Assembly: GCF_018343535.1 (NCBI RefSeq)
Contig: NZ_JAGYPF010000005.1
Coordinates: 744,001-808,000 of the forward strand
Source: Neobacillus rhizophilus
Lineage (GTDB): Bacteria > Bacillota > Bacilli > Bacillales > Cytobacillaceae
Reading direction: 5' to 3'
Length of the DNA stretch: 64,000 bases
The number at the start of each line of letters is the position of its first letter. Positions within the stretch are counted from its first letter, which is position 1. Made by a program: the position numbers and the translations under genes. This document shows, piece by piece, positions 44,677-54,500 of this stretch. The notes beneath the pieces were generated by a model. That model saw nothing but the letters and a program-made list of their open reading frames with translations, was not told the origin of the DNA and made no database searches.

Positions 44677-46017
44677 ATGAAGCGAAAAAAAAGATTTTAT
44701 CTTGACCCGCCACAAATACTTGTGCTTGGATTTGCTCTCATTATTTTAATTGGCGCAATCCTGTTGACCCTCCCGGTTTCTACAGTGGACGGAAAAGGTC
44801 TGCATTTTTTAAATGCCTTGTTTACGGCAACTTCAGCCACATGCGTGACAGGCCTGGTGGTGGTAGATACGGGAACCACGTTTACTTTGTTCGGCCAATT
44901 GGTTATTTTATCTTTAATTCAAGTAGGCGGCCTTGGCTTTATGACATTCGCAACCCTGTTTGCCCTCCTCCTCGGTAAAAGAATATCATTAAAAGAGCGA
45001 ATCCTCCTTCAGGAATCCTTAAATAATATTTCCATGGAGGGGATTGTCCGCCTCGCAAAACGGATTTTAATTTTTACATTCGTCATTGAATTAACCGGTG
45101 CGGTACTATTAACCATTCGTTTTTCATTTGATTTTCCCATTGGAAAAGCCATTTACTATGGAGTATTTCATTCTATTTCAAATTTTAATAATGCCGGTTT
45201 TGATTTGATGGGTGAATTTCATAGCTTAACAAGTTATGTAGACGACCCAATTGTCACATTAACAGTTTGTGCATTAATAGTATTAGGCGGAATTGGCTTC
45301 ATCGTTATGAATGAGCTTTACGAATATCGATTCTCTAAGAAGTTGTCCCTGCATACAAAAATTGTTCTTGTTACCACGATTTTTTTTGTCGCACTTGGAA
45401 CAGTCGGAATTTTCTTCCTTGAACTTACAAATGATAAAACGATTAAGCCATTGACACTGTCTGGAAAAATCCTTGGTTCCCTGTTTCAATCGGTAACAGC
45501 AAGAACGGCCGGGGCCAATACCTTAAGCATCGGCGACCTAAGACATGCATCGTTATTTTTGATAATTGTGCTTATGTTTATTGGTGCATCCCCAGGTTCT
45601 ACTGGTGGTGGGATTAAAACAACCACTTTTACCACTTTGATGGGAGCGGTTTGGTCACAAATCCGCGGGAAAGAGGATGTGATTTTCTACCGGCAGCGGA
45701 TTGGTTATGAAACGATTTATAAGGCCCTTACGGTAACACTTAGTGGACTGTTTCTCGTCATGGTGGTTACACTTGTCCTCACTATAACCGAAACTGGGAA
45801 GGACTTTTTAATGATAATGTTTGAAGCGACTTCCGCTTTTGCAACAGTCGGCCTCTCAATGGGACTGACACCGGAACTATCTTCTATTGGCAAAGGAATC
45901 ATTATATTTACGATGTTTGCTGGCCGGGTTGGGCCGTTAACAATCGCTTATGCAGTCACTATACGCAGAAACCCGGATGCTTTCCGATATCCTAAAGGCA
46001 AAATCATGATTGGCTAA
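44677..46017 (+). CDS. ktrB: potassium uptake protein KtrB (TrkH family)
   Basis: Membrane subunit of a Ktr-type Na+-coupled K+ uptake system. The 446-residue protein has four M1-P-M2 repeats with the selectivity-filter segments ATCVTGL, ISNFNNAGFD, RTAGANTL and AFATVGLSMG. ATG 44677 follows GGAAGG. The GTG at 44662 is too far upstream. It overlaps the listed start of the regulator but the true start of that gene is 28 bases downstream. It forms an operon with the RCK subunit. Confidence 0.93.
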   Translation: MKRKKRFYLDPPQILVLGFALIILIGAILLTLPVSTVDGKGLHFLNALFTATSATCVTGLVVVDTGTTFTLFGQLVILSLIQVGGLGFMTFATLFALLLGKRISLKERILLQESLNNISMEGIVRLAKRILIFTFVIELTGAVLLTIRFSFDFPIGKAIYYGVFHSISNFNNAGFDLMGEFHSLTSYVDDPIVTLTVCALIVLGGIGFIVMNELYEYRFSKKLSLHTKIVLVTTIFFVALGTVGIFFLELTNDKTIKPLTLSGKILGSLFQSVTARTAGANTLSIGDLRHASLFLIIVLMFIGASPGSTGGGIKTTTFTTLMGAVWSQIRGKEDVIFYRQRIGYETIYKALTVTLSGLFLVMVVTLVLTITETGKDFLMIMFEATSAFATVGLSMGLTPELSSIGKGIIIFTMFAGRVGPLTIAYAVTIRRNPDAFRYPKGKIMIG

Positions 46018-46045
46018 ACTGACAGCGAGGAGGATACTTCGAAAA

Positions 46046-46699
46046 ATGGCAGATCAATTTGCAGTTATTGGATTAGGCAGATTTGGACTAAGCATCGCCA
46101 AAAAGTTATATGAATCTGGAAGGGATGTGCTCGGTGTTGATGTAAACGAGGAAAGGGCAGATGAGGCACAGAACTATGTAACCCATTCCGTTATCGCTGA
46201 TTCGACCGATCCGGAGGCGTTAAAATCAATTGGAATTCGCAATTTTGATACCGTTATAGTCGCAATCGGCAATGATATTCAGGCCAGCATCTTAAGTGTC
46301 TTGCTTTTAAAGGAATTAGGAGTAAATAAAGTCATTGCCAAAGCCTTAAATAAACTCCATGGGGAAGTTTTAAAAAAGGTAGGGGCCGATTGGGTTGTCT
46401 TTCCGGAGCGGGATATGGGAATAAGAGTGGCCCATCAACTGATATCCCCAAAGGTGCTGAACTTTATTGAATTGTCCAAGGATTATAGTGTTGAAGAAGT
46501 AAAAATACCTGAAAAAATGACGGATAAAACCTTAAGAGAACTCGATTTGCGCGCCAAGTACAATCTTAGTGTCATCGCAATTCGCCACCATGACGATATT
46601 TTTATTTCCCCTTCACCTGATAAAATCATCGACCATGGTGATGTTCTAGTCGTCATCGGAGAAAACCGAGACCTTGAGCGATTTGCAAATCTCGAATAA
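46046..46699 (+). CDS. potassium uptake regulator, RCK protein (KtrA/KtrC)
   Basis: Cytosolic gating ring of the Ktr system. The 217-residue protein has an RCK_N Rossmann domain (MADQFAVIGLGRFGLSIAKK, then VDVNEERADEA for NAD/ATP ribose binding) and an RCK_C domain (VEEVKIPEKMTDKTLRELDLR...) that in KtrA/KtrC binds c-di-AMP. The ATG at 46046 is supported by GAGGAGG upstream and by similarity to KtrC starts. Terminator follows. Confidence 0.92.
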   Translation: MADQFAVIGLGRFGLSIAKKLYESGRDVLGVDVNEERADEAQNYVTHSVIADSTDPEALKSIGIRNFDTVIVAIGNDIQASILSVLLLKELGVNKVIAKALNKLHGEVLKKVGADWVVFPERDMGIRVAHQLISPKVLNFIELSKDYSVEEVKIPEKMTDKTLRELDLRAKYNLSVIAIRHHDDIFISPSPDKIIDHGDVLVVIGENRDLERFANLE

Positions 46700-46705
46700 C
46701 CTAAG

Positions 46706-46738
46706 TCCCTCCATTTGAATGGGGGGATTTTATTTGCG
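46706..46738 (+). terminator. ktr operon terminator
   Basis: CCCTCCATT and AATGGGGGG form a hairpin (with G-U) followed by ATTTTATTT. Confidence 0.82.
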
Positions 46739-46770
46739 AAAATATAATTATGTTGAGAGGAGAGGTCGAG

Positions 46771-47919
46771 ATGAAATTTACTGAATTAGAAACCACCAAA
46801 GAACGGCTGGAATTAATGAAAACATTAGCAAATCGTTTCCAATCGAGAGCCCATAAGGTAGATGTGGAGGGTGGGTTTCCGTTTGATAATATTCAGGACC
46901 TGAAAGACACGGGCTATACCACATTAACAGTACCTAAAAAGTACGGCGGCAAGGGAATCTCTCTTTCCGAAATGATTAAACTTCAAGAACTGATTGCTGA
47001 AGGGGATGGTTCAACTGCCCTAGCGATTGGCTGGCATATGGGCATTATTTATAATTTGAGCGAAAAAAATTCATGGAAAGAACCTATTTTCAAATTTTTA
47101 TGTGAACAGGTAATGGCAGGATCGTTAATTAACAGTGCAGCCACTGAACCAAAAACAGGCAGCCCGACGCGCGGCGGCAGGCCGGAAACAACGGCTGAAC
47201 AAAAGAGCGGCAGGTGGCTTCTCAATGGCAGGAAAACCTTTACTACCATGTCTCCGGTTCTTGATTATTTTATCGTCAGTGCAAGTCTAAAGGGTACTGA
47301 GGAAATTGCAAATTTTCTTATTCCTCGATCTGCTGAAGGACTAAAAATCGAAGAAACCTGGGACGTAATAGCCATGAGGGGTACGGGAAGCCATGATTTG
47401 GTATTGGAGGATGTCATTATACCTGGCGAGTATATAGTCGAGCCAATTAAACCGGGTAAAAAGAGGGCGATGGGTTGGCTGCTTCATATTCCTGCCTGCT
47501 ATTTAGGAATTGCAAAAGCGGCAAAAAGATATGCCATAAATTTTGCCGAGGAATATTCGCCAAATAGCATCCAAGGTACAATCATTGATTTGCCAAATGT
47601 TCAGCAAAAAATTGGGGAAATAGAATTGAAAATCATGCAGGCCGAATTTTTCTTGTATGGTGCCGCCAAACAATGGGATGAATCAACTGAGGAAGAAAGA
47701 GAAAAGCTCGCTCCTGTATTGGGGGCCGCCAAATTAACGGTGACAAATTCCGCTATTTCCATCGTGGACCTTGCAATGAGAATAGTAGGGGCAAAAAGTC
47801 TTTCATCCCAAAACCCCCTGCAGCGTTATTACCGTGACGTGAGGGCAGGGCTCCATAATCCGCCAATGGATGACATGACTATCCAGCTGCTGGCAAAGCA
47901 TAGTATTACCAATAACTAA
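46771..47919 (+). CDS. acyl-CoA dehydrogenase family protein (YdbM-like)
   Basis: Flavoprotein oxidising an acyl-CoA or related thioester. The 382-residue protein has the N-terminal helical domain, SAATEPKTGSPTRGG (FAD-contact region), WLLNGRKTFTTMSPVLDYF, and the C-terminal four-helix domain ending RYYRDVRAGLHNPPMDDMT. It resembles B. subtilis YdbM. ATG 46771 with AGAGGAGAGG upstream is preferred to the earlier in-frame ATG. It is a single-gene unit between terminators. Confidence 0.9.
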   Translation: MKFTELETTKERLELMKTLANRFQSRAHKVDVEGGFPFDNIQDLKDTGYTTLTVPKKYGGKGISLSEMIKLQELIAEGDGSTALAIGWHMGIIYNLSEKNSWKEPIFKFLCEQVMAGSLINSAATEPKTGSPTRGGRPETTAEQKSGRWLLNGRKTFTTMSPVLDYFIVSASLKGTEEIANFLIPRSAEGLKIEETWDVIAMRGTGSHDLVLEDVIIPGEYIVEPIKPGKKRAMGWLLHIPACYLGIAKAAKRYAINFAEEYSPNSIQGTIIDLPNVQQKIGEIELKIMQAEFFLYGAAKQWDESTEEEREKLAPVLGAAKLTVTNSAISIVDLAMRIVGAKSLSSQNPLQRYYRDVRAGLHNPPMDDMTIQLLAKHSITNN

Positions 47920-47957
47920 CCTGCAGTAACCAACCGACCAATTAAAGTACAATCAAA

Positions 47958-47994
47958 AAAAGTGTAAGGCAGGAACTAGGGTTCCTGCCTCACA
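47958..47994. terminator. bidirectional terminator
   Basis: GTGTAAGGCAGGAAC pairs with GTTCCTGCCTCACAC. The minus strand continues into TTTTTTTGATTG. Confidence 0.92.
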
Positions 47995-48151
47995 CCATGT
48001 CCTCATTTTCCTTTTCGAGATCAGCCGGCTGCGGCTGTGCTTGTTGAGTAATTGTTCCTAGCACTTCCCTATCATATTTACCTAAGTCTTTTCCCGCACC
48101 CGGCGCAATATTAGACATAGGCAGCTGTTCCAATTCTTTCCCTCGAGGCAT
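47990..48151 (-). CDS. unknown small protein, 53 aa
   Basis: The product starts MPRGKELEQLPMSNIAPGAG and contains GKYDREVLGTITQQAQPQPA and an acidic tail ending ENEDMV. No hydrophobic segment. AAAGGAA lies 9 bases before the ATG. It is followed immediately by a strong terminator and lies next to sspH in the same direction, so it may be a sporulation-related small protein. Family not recognised. Confidence 0.6.
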   Translation of the reverse strand: MPRGKELEQLPMSNIAPGAGKDLGKYDREVLGTITQQAQPQPADLEKENEDMV

Positions 48152-48187
48152 TTATATTCATTCCTTTATTTATAAAGTAAGAAAATT

Positions 48188-48367
48188 TTACTCTTCGATA
48201 AGCTCGCTGATTTCCACCGTCGATCTTTCTTCAAGCGGCCCGCGCAAATGGACAGTCGCGGTTTCCCCATCCTCATTTAACTGGTCAATCCATACAGATG
48301 CACCATTGTATTTAACCACAATATCAGCTGATGAAGATAGGATTTGTTTTACCCTATTGACATTCAT
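48188..48367 (-). CDS. sspH: small acid-soluble spore protein H
   Basis: The 59-residue product starts MNVNRVKQILSSSADIVVKY and ends STVEISELIEE, with VWIDQLNEDGETATVHL in the middle, matching the length and layout of SspH-type minor SASPs. These are made in the forespore. GAGGAG lies upstream of the ATG. The much longer in-frame reading upstream has no support. Confidence 0.9.
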   Translation of the reverse strand: MNVNRVKQILSSSADIVVKYNGASVWIDQLNEDGETATVHLRGPLEERSTVEISELIEE

Positions 48368-48798
48368 TACGTTCACTCCTCTATTAATAATCATTTTAGT
48401 CTGTGATGAAAGAAGTGAATTTATGCAATGATGTAAATGTAACCGCTTTCTTCTATTATATATAGAAAAAACTCCTATAAAAGATAAGACTAATATCCGA
48501 TTGCACATGAAGAACCGAATGTATATGCTAGGTAGAAACACAAATCTACAGGAAAACCGGAAAAAAAATAAGGCAGTCACAAAAAATAAATTAATAAGAA
48601 AATGCTGAAACTAAATTTAATTTCATTCGTCTTATATTATTGAGTTTGAAAATAGTCATGTCCAACTCTCTAATGGCATAAGAATAAAGGGACATTCAGC
48701 ATCCCGTTAATGTTTTTCTTTTTATAGAAAATATGATATAGTAATTGAGGTTCGTTTACCGAAGTTAAATTTGGTAAGTGAGAGGAGAAGTTTTAAAA
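48368..48798. other. 431-bp intergenic region, sspH / ltaS
   Basis: AT-rich divergent intergenic stretch. A TATGATATAGT -10-like sequence occurs near 48730 before the ltaS gene. I find no convincing gene, repeat or RNA structure here. Confidence 0.5.
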
Positions 48799-50757
48799 AT
48801 GATTAAGGAAAGACTTTTAAAAAAAGTAAACAAAAGTCATATTACATTTTACGTCATTGCCGTTGTTTTATTTTGGCTAAAAACCTATGCGGCATATCAA
48901 ATTGAATTTAATTTAGGAATTGATAACAGCCTACAAGAATTTTTATTATTTATCAATCCATTGAGTTCGGCGTTATTCTTTTTTGGTATTGCCTTGCTCT
49001 TTAAAAAGCGTACTAAGCTTGTTATGATTATCACAAATTTTATATTGTCCTTTTTACTTTATGCAAACATTGCTTATTATCGCTTTTTTAATGATTTTAT
49101 AACCGTACCTGTTTTAATGCAGACAAAGACAAATGCCGGACAATTGGGCGACAGCGCTCTATCACTCATGTCCCCGCTTGATGTTTTTTATTTTACAGAC
49201 TTCTTTATTTTAATTGCCCTTGCTTTAACCGTGTTCAAACAAGTGACGGTTACAAACAGGAAGTCATTTAAAATCGTTCTTTTGTTTTCGATTACGACAT
49301 TTTTGTTTAACTTGGGACTTGCGGAAAAGGATCGTCCACAGCTATTGACCCGATCTTTTGACCGAAATTATTTAGTGAAATATCTTGGTGCATATAACTT
49401 CACGATTTATGATGTCATTCAAAATATTAAATCATCGAGCCAAAGAGCACTGGCAAATTCAACTGATGTTACTGCGGTAGAAAACTATGTTAAAGCGAAT
49501 CATGCAGCACCTAATCCTGATTTCTTTGGCAAGGCCAAAGGAATGAATGTGATTACTATTTCAATGGAATCATTTCAAACCTTTATGATTGATTACAAGA
49601 TGCCGGATGGCCAGGAAGTCACACCGTTTCTAAATTCATTGACACATGATCAGAATACATTTTATTTTGAAAACTTTTTCCATCAAACTGGGCAGGGAAA
49701 AACCTCGGATGCCGAGTTTTTAATGGAAAACTCATTATACCCGATGGCTCAAGGTGCTGTGTTTGTCAACAAAGCCCAAAACACTTATCAGGCTATGCCA
49801 GCCATTTTAAAAGGGAACGGCTATAATTCCGCCGTCTTCCATGGCAACTATAAAACATTCTGGAATCGGAATGTGATGTATAAGGCCTTAGGGTATGATC
49901 AGTTTTTTGATGCGGAATATTACAACATGACTGATGAAAACACGAAGAACTATGGCTTAAAGGATAAACCGTTCTTTGCTGAGTCCATGCCAATGCTCAA
50001 GAGCTTAAAGCAGCCATTCTATACAAAATTTATTACCTTATCTAATCACTTTCCTTTTGAAATGGATCCAGAGGACACAGATTTCCCTGCTGGAAATACC
50101 GAGGATACTGTGGTTAATCAATATTTCCAATCCGCACATTATATGGACCAGGCATTGGAACAGTTCTTTAATGATTTAAAGGCTTCAGGTTTATATGATA
50201 ATACAATGGTTGTTATGTACGGTGACCATTATGGCATTTCCGAAAACCACAACGATGCCATGGCACAAGTGCTAGGAGTGGATGAAATTACTCCTGCTAT
50301 TAATGCTAAATTACAGCGGGTACCTTTATTTATTCATGTACCAGGAGTACAAGGCGGGATTCAAAAGCAATTTGGCGGCGAAGTAGATGTTCGTCCGACC
50401 GTTCTTCACTTACTTGGTATTGATACGAAGGACTACCTGGAGTTTGGCTCAGATTTACTGTCGCCAAATCATCGTAATTGGGCTTTATTCAGGAATGGGG
50501 ATTTTGTATCCTCAGATGTTATTCAAGTAAAAGACAAATGCTATTCAACTGAAACAGGTGAGCTTTTAGAGAATTCAGAGGCCTGCAAGGATATTGCAGA
50601 CAAGGTAAGCTCAGAACTGCAAATGTCTGATGAGGTTGTCTACAAAGACCTGCTTCGTTTTTATCAGCCGGAAGGATATACGTCAATCAATCCTAACGAC
50701 TATGAATACTTGGGACCTAAGACAGGCAAGACGTCCAAAACAACTGAAAGCAACTAA
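48799..50757 (+). CDS. lipoteichoic acid synthase (LtaS family)
   Basis: Polymerises glycerol phosphate from phosphatidylglycerol onto the glycolipid anchor. The 652-residue protein has five N-terminal membrane segments (to about residue 210) and an extracellular sulfatase-fold domain with the metal-site Glu in TISMESFQTF, the catalytic Thr in GQGKTSDAE (near residue 300), and YGDHYGISENHN with Asp/His ligands. A normal processing region precedes the domain. Bacilli have several paralogues (LtaS, YfnI, YqgS, YvgJ). I cannot say which. ATG 48799 is used with AGAGGAG upstream. Confidence 0.9.
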   Translation: MIKERLLKKVNKSHITFYVIAVVLFWLKTYAAYQIEFNLGIDNSLQEFLLFINPLSSALFFFGIALLFKKRTKLVMIITNFILSFLLYANIAYYRFFNDFITVPVLMQTKTNAGQLGDSALSLMSPLDVFYFTDFFILIALALTVFKQVTVTNRKSFKIVLLFSITTFLFNLGLAEKDRPQLLTRSFDRNYLVKYLGAYNFTIYDVIQNIKSSSQRALANSTDVTAVENYVKANHAAPNPDFFGKAKGMNVITISMESFQTFMIDYKMPDGQEVTPFLNSLTHDQNTFYFENFFHQTGQGKTSDAEFLMENSLYPMAQGAVFVNKAQNTYQAMPAILKGNGYNSAVFHGNYKTFWNRNVMYKALGYDQFFDAEYYNMTDENTKNYGLKDKPFFAESMPMLKSLKQPFYTKFITLSNHFPFEMDPEDTDFPAGNTEDTVVNQYFQSAHYMDQALEQFFNDLKASGLYDNTMVVMYGDHYGISENHNDAMAQVLGVDEITPAINAKLQRVPLFIHVPGVQGGIQKQFGGEVDVRPTVLHLLGIDTKDYLEFGSDLLSPNHRNWALFRNGDFVSSDVIQVKDKCYSTETGELLENSEACKDIADKVSSELQMSDEVVYKDLLRFYQPEGYTSINPNDYEYLGPKTGKTSKTTESN

Positions 50758-50758
50758 C

Positions 50759-50820
50759 AAAGAGGGAAGATGAAAATCTTCCCTCTTTTAGATTGTCGTG
50801 TTTCTCGACAATTTTTTGTT
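50759..50820 (+). terminator. double terminator after LtaS gene
   Basis: AAAGAGGGAAGAT/ATCTTCCCTCTTT (50760-50791) is followed by TTGTCG/CGACAA (50794-50811) and TTTTTTG. Confidence 0.88.
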
Positions 50821-50866
50821 TTACCTAATATATATAATTTTTATTGATTGTTTCCCTCTACCAGGC

Positions 50867-51067
50867 CTGTTGATTTCCGCTCCGGGCACTCGCTTTCCGC
50901 GGGGAGGTCCTGAAGCCTCCTCGGCGCCAAGGCGCCTGTGGGGTCTCCAGTGACCTCTATATCCCGCAGGAGTCGAGTGCCCTCCGCTCCAATCAACAGG
51001 GAGGCAATTCAAACTAAAGTATTGCAACACACATTTTCCAACCTAGATAAGTGTATTGCAATCTTTT
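50867..51067. repeat. composite palindromic repeat copy E (type II, full length)
   Basis: The core (50867-50999) runs CTGTTGATTTCCGCTCCGG to CCGCTCCAATCAACAG. It is followed by GGAGGCAA and a second inverted repeat, AAAGTATTGCAACACAC (51016-51032) against GTGTATTGCAATCTTTT (51051-51067). It is the inverted copy of the 202-bp unit at 16747-16948. Confidence 0.9.
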
Positions 51068-51211
51068 TTTCGTATTTTGAAAATCTGCAATATGGAGAGC
51101 ATGCGCTCTTACATTAATTCATATTCACCTTGGTTTTACTCTTTAGCTTAAAAATTGATTTCATCACTTTTTTTATTATTTATTGTAATATTTAGATTTC
51201 TTTGAATACAC

Positions 51212-51345
51212 CTGTTGATTGGCGCGGAAGGCACGAAGACTCCTGCGGGAGTACGGGGCAGGGGAGACCCCGCAGGAGCGATAGCTCCGAGGAGACTCCC
51301 CTGCACGCCCGCGGAAAGCGAAGTGCCGGGAGTGCCAATCAACAG
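51212..51345. repeat. palindromic repeat copy F (type I), 134 bp
   Basis: Begins CTGTTGATTGGCGCGGAAGG and ends GTGCCAATCAACAG. It is the inverse of copy A (16275-16405). Highly GC-rich interior with the CTCCTGCGGGAGTACGGGGC motif. Confidence 0.9.
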
Positions 51346-51370
51346 ACCTGTTGAAGTTTTCGACAGCCTG

Positions 51371-51408
51371 ACAGAGGGAAGATGCCGGATCTTCCCTCTT
51401 TTTTTTAT
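51371..51408 (+). terminator. terminator downstream of repeat F
   Basis: AGAGGGAAGAT and ATCTTCCCTCT form an 11-bp hairpin followed by eight T. The stem is the same as in the LtaS-gene terminator at 50760, so the repeat block may have landed next to a duplicated terminator. Confidence 0.88.
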
Positions 51409-51511
51409 TTGAAATAAAAATGTTGAAAAATCCTAATAATAGTGTAAAATTTCACTAAAGGGATATAATTGTATTTAATGGGAAAATGTTCATTGTGGAG
51501 AAGGTGATGAA

Positions 51512-54500
51512 ATGGAACCTAGCAAAAGAGAAGAGAGGCGAAAAATTTTTCGCCAGGAGCTTTTCACCCTTAAAGAAGAAGGATACCTTTCTGAGGCAAT
51601 CGTCGAAACGGTTGCAAAAGCACACCATCAATACCATTTGGATTTATTAAAACATGAGAGAATACCTATTCAAACGAAAAACACGGAGCCTGTCAAAAAA
51701 ATTGCACCAAAACCCCAAAAGACTAAAAAGGTACTAACAGCGGAAGAGATTCGTGAAAGGAATATCACTTGGTCATTAAACATTGGAGTTATCTTTTTGT
51801 TGATTGGCGGATTATTCGTGGCCACAAGCAATTGGGAATCCATGACAAGTGTGATGAAAAGCGGTTCCATTGCAGTGGTTGCATTAATGTTTTTTGGAAT
51901 CGCCATGCTTGCGAAGAAAGTACTGAAAATTGAAAAAACAGCGTTTGCCTTTATTGTTCTTGGGAGTTTATTTCTGCCTATTTTTATCTTATCGTTAGGC
52001 TGGTTTGGACTATTAGGCGGGTATTTATCCATCAATGGGGAAGGCAGATATTTGCTTGGTATGCTGGGGAATATTGTTCCGGTCATTGTTTATCTCCATT
52101 TTGCCAAAAACTTGGAATCTAGGCTGTTCGTCTGGTTTTCCTATGTATCGGTTTCTGCGGGTGCTGCTTTTTTGCTGGCTGGCCTAAAACTAAATGTCGA
52201 CTTCTTTTATTTTGGGATGATGCTGTTTAATGTGGTTCTTATTTTTATTTATCACCAGCTTAAGGGCAAAGAAACTTATAAATTGTTTACCATAGAATTT
52301 GTGCCCTATATACAGGTCAATCTCGTCCTTTGCACCTTATTCATGCTGTTTTTATATGACAATGAAGTTCTTTATAGTTTTAACCTTCTTTTGACCGCTG
52401 TGGTTTATTTATCGATGATGTATGTAAGTGGAAGAAAGGAATATCACTTCATATTTAGTGTGATGATTGTTTATGGAGCTTATCAGTTGATTGAAAACAG
52501 CTTCCTGGATTACTTTGGAGAGATTGTCTATGCCTTAATCGGTTTTGCCTTTGTGTTTATTCCGAAAGCGCTAGATAATAAGTTTTCACTTGATCGGGTA
52601 TTTCAATATACAAGTGCCATTATCTCTGGTTTAGCTTTTATTTATATTAGCTTGGAGGGCATTTTACTCCGCTCCGGAAGCCCCTCCCTAGTACTCATGC
52701 TTGCCTATTTTATCATAGCAGCAAACTTTATCTATTTAGCTTATAGCAGTGGAAAAAAACTGTTTCCATATTTAAGTTCTGCTTTCATGGCATCAGGACT
52801 TTATGAGGCAATCCCTTTAGTCTTATGGAAAATAGAAGGTATTGATATTTCACTCTCGATATTTTGCAGTGGATTCCTCTTGTTCACTTTAATAGGAGTA
52901 GTAAGAGTTAAATGGCTATCTATTATTCATACAAGTTCCAAGGATGTTGGCTTAGCAGTAATGGCAGCAGCTATTATGAGTGCTATCCTGTTTAACCAAT
53001 GGTGGGAGCTTGGAGTTATGCTGCTTCTAACGGTTATGGTCACTTATTTGATTTTGAAGAAGGAAGCAGGCGTTAATTTTAAGGAAATGGCTCATTGGAC
53101 TCTGCCAGTTTCACTTGGTTTTTCAGTGGTTAGCTTTGGACAGGAATTAAATATACGAAATGAATACTATTCCGTTGAGTTTGGAAATGCAGTCAATTTT
53201 GCGGCAGGGGCCATTCTGGTGGTACTATCAGCAGTACTTTGGAAAAAGTGGAGTGAGAAAAAGTTAAGCAAAACTTCCCTTTATTCATCGGCCAGCCTTT
53301 ATGCGATTGCCATTGCCCATGCTTTATTTGGGCCAGTTAACCAGTTATGGGTACAGCCAATAATTATTGCAATAGGCGTTGCGCTTTACTTTTACCTATA
53401 TAAAAAGATTGGAACGGAGTGGGCACCGTTTCTTGTAAGCATCAACACAATGCTAGTTTATTTTTCGGTCATTCATTCCGTTTCTCTGAAGGTTGAATTT
53501 GGCCAACTCACGAGTTCCTTAATGGCTACAACAAGTGCAGTTTTCTTGCTGGGGATCGCTTACTTAACCAGAAAAATAGATTCCGTCTTGTCAGCTGCCT
53601 TTGTTTGGACGGGGCATATCTTGTATCCAATTGCGCTGGCGGCTACGTTGGTTCTTTATCACACGGAGGCGCTTTATAGCTTTGCCATATCATTGATTGT
53701 ATACGGTCTGAGTGCAAATTTGGCCAAAATAGAATGGAATATCAAAATATTCCTTTACGGTGCTTTTACTTCGTTATTTTTACTAATTTCAACTGGTATG
53801 GATAAATGGCTGGATTCTGTTGTGGGATTGTATGAATTCCCAATTACAGCGGCTTTCATTCTATTATTCTCCATGCTGGTGAAGGATGAATATAAAAAGA
53901 GAACGGCCTACTACTTGATTCCATTCGCTTTTTTCGGAATTGGCTGTCTCCTTTGGACGTATCCGTTTAACTGGCAGCCTTATATCGTGATAGTTGCTTA
54001 CACTTTGGTCACATTACTTTATTTGCATAAAACAAAATGGGATGTACTTGGTATCATTCCGTTGTTTTTCTTGTTTGCGGCAACGGCACAATTTTCTTAT
54101 TTAGGTGACCTAACCCCTGTACAAAATTTGCTCCTATCAGGCGGGTTGGGGATCTTGATGTCGGCAATCGGCCATAAGGTATACGAACAGCTGATCATCA
54201 AGGGAACAAATCTTATTACTATCAGAATAGACGGGTATACCATTATTTCCTTTTTGTATTTTTGGCTGATGTACTTCTTTATGGATGAATCACTATGGAG
54301 TCACGCTCTCCCAGGCATATTGATTGCCGGTAACTTTTTCTTGCAAAGAAAAAGAGTACCAGCAAATTTCTCAGTTTTAATCGGGATAATCGGCCTCGCT
54401 TATTTATTGCAGCCATACTATGCCATTATTGGGCTCCTCGATATTCCTCTTTTATGGGAGAGGGAAGTCCAGGTGCTGCCTATCATTGTCTTGGTGATAT

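Noticed and set aside
50821..51412. Several short ORFs (50821-51030, 51148-51342, 51215-51412)
   Set aside because: All run over repeat copies E and F. Similar Arg/Pro/Gly-rich readings occur at each copy, on both strands, without start signals.
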